From an uncultured Latescibacterota bacterium (GTDB taxonomy: Bacteria > Latescibacterota > UBA2968), in NCBI GenBank assembly GCA_958295785.1, contig OY282377.1, positions 5,396,896 to 5,460,895 on the forward strand: 64,000 bases of DNA. The letters are read 5' to 3'. Within the stretch, counting starts at the first letter, position 1. Every line of letters begins with the position of its first letter. Below are positions 63,660 through 64,000 of this stretch, piece after piece. The position numbers were made by a program, and so were the translations under genes. The notes under the pieces were generated by a model. The model saw only the letters and a list, made by a program, of their open reading frames with translations. It was not told the DNA's origin and ran no database searches.

Positions 63660-63713
63660 TTGACCGCTGACTGCTGACTGCTAACTGCTAACTGCTAACT
63701 GCTGACTACTGCC
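63660..63713 (+). repeat. Heptamer array ending at the cusA start codon
   Basis: Seven 7-base units of the type CTGACTG, CTAACTG or CTGACTA, plus CTGCC, end directly at ATG 63714. As at thiG, no Shine-Dalgarno sequence precedes the start. Confidence 0.85.
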
Positions 63714-64000
63714 ATGTTAAACCAAATCATTCAAGCGAGTGTGGAGAATCGTTTTTTGGTGGTGATCGCCACGGTGATGGTGATCGGCTGGGGCGTGTAT
63801 GCCATGGTGAACACGCCGCTGGATGCGATTCCCGATTTGTCGGACGTGCAGGTGATCGCGTTCACCGAATACCCGGGGCAGGCGCCGCAGGTGGTGGAAG
63901 ATCAAGTGACCTATCCGCTGACGACTGCGATGCTGTCTGTGCCTTATGCCAAGACCGTGAGGGGGTATTCGTTTTTTGGCCTGTCTTATGTCTATGTGAT
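63714..64000 (+). CDS. cusA: RND heavy-metal permease (CusA-like), 3' end outside window
   Basis: The visible 95 residues give the N-terminal helix ([20 protein letters not shown]) and the typical HME-RND start [26 protein letters not shown] then [18 protein letters not shown]. CusA-type pumps export Cu(I), Ag(I) or related ions with CusB and CusC. The gene continues beyond base 64000. It is 256 bp from cusB, a large gap for this operon, filled by repeats A6 and B4 and the heptamer array. Confidence 0.92.
   Translation, partial: MLNQIIQASVENRFLVVIATVMVIGWGVYAMVNTPLDAIPDLSDVQVIAFTEYPGQAPQVVEDQVTYPLTTAMLSVPYAKTVRGYSFFGLSYVYV

Overview
The window is GC-rich bacterial chromosome from an organism I cannot name with certainty. 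It has three one-Cys-type sulfatases, a phytanoyl-CoA dioxygenase, a split Tm-1 homologue (UPF0261 plus PEP-hydrolase TIM barrel), two TGA-encoded selenoproteins and many dispersed palindromic or mobile repeats. This mix suits an uncultured marine or sponge-associated Gram-negative lineage of the Latescibacterota/Poribacteria kind; that placement is inference from gene content only. Outer-membrane proteins (TolC/CusC, lipoprotein) support a diderm cell.

Layout. 1-1.8 kb: 3' end of folE2, sufE, and an alkyltransferase-like protein. 2.4-10 kb: mobile-element zone with an IS5-family IS (TTA target duplication, IRs), an IS4/IS701-type IS broken by a stop, and two complete plus one truncated copy of an Rpn-type PD-(D/E)XK gene carrying variable GIEQ repeats, the two complete copies each next to a TnpB fragment. 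10.3-13.4 kb: UPF0261, PEP-hydrolase-like TIM barrel and trmB. 13.4-18.4 kb (minus): DUF5683 protein, ROK kinase, KDPG aldolase, clan GH-A hydrolase and a sulfatase, a likely carbohydrate catabolic locus. 18.8-26 kb: RCK-gated K+ channel, flavin reductase, two more sulfatases, glycosyltransferase. 26.1-27.1 kb: an unknown protein and a SelW-like selenoprotein with a bSECIS hairpin. 27.8-35.1 kb (minus): an Mrp/Mbh-type antiporter operon with three large proton-channel subunits. 36-39.4 kb: a defence islet (DNA methylase, decayed restriction enzyme, MNT/HEPN remnants). 39.4-46.3 kb: thiamin genes, thiC and thiO-thiS-thiG-tenI-thiD-thiE, diverging from two back-to-back promoters each with a TPP riboswitch and terminator. 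46.6-51 kb: NAD-linked formate dehydrogenase whose catalytic subunit uses selenocysteine. 51-58.2 kb: phytanoyl-CoA dioxygenase, an orphan RND pump, pdxA, RidA and an intradiol-type dioxygenase. 58.5-60.4 kb: a tightly coupled three-gene cassette of unknown function with a PD-(D/E)XK-like first gene (frameshifted here). 60.4-64 kb: Cus-type metal efflux operon (Cys-rich secreted protein, CusC, CusB with two metal-binding motifs, CusA cut by the window end).

Functional links. Formate dehydrogenase feeds electrons to NAD; the Mrp/Mbh-like complex links ion gradients to the membrane potential. Sulfatases, GH-A hydrolase, ROK kinase and KDPG aldolase together suggest breakdown of sulfated glycans. 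The two selenoproteins predict selABCD elsewhere in the genome.

The noncoding DNA is unusually structured: a roughly 430-460 bp MITE-like element with ATACCAA termini (three copies plus a fragment), two related hairpin repeat families sharing a loop but with different, internally matched stems, heptamer arrays that run right up to the start codons of thiG and cusA, and smaller paired repeats.
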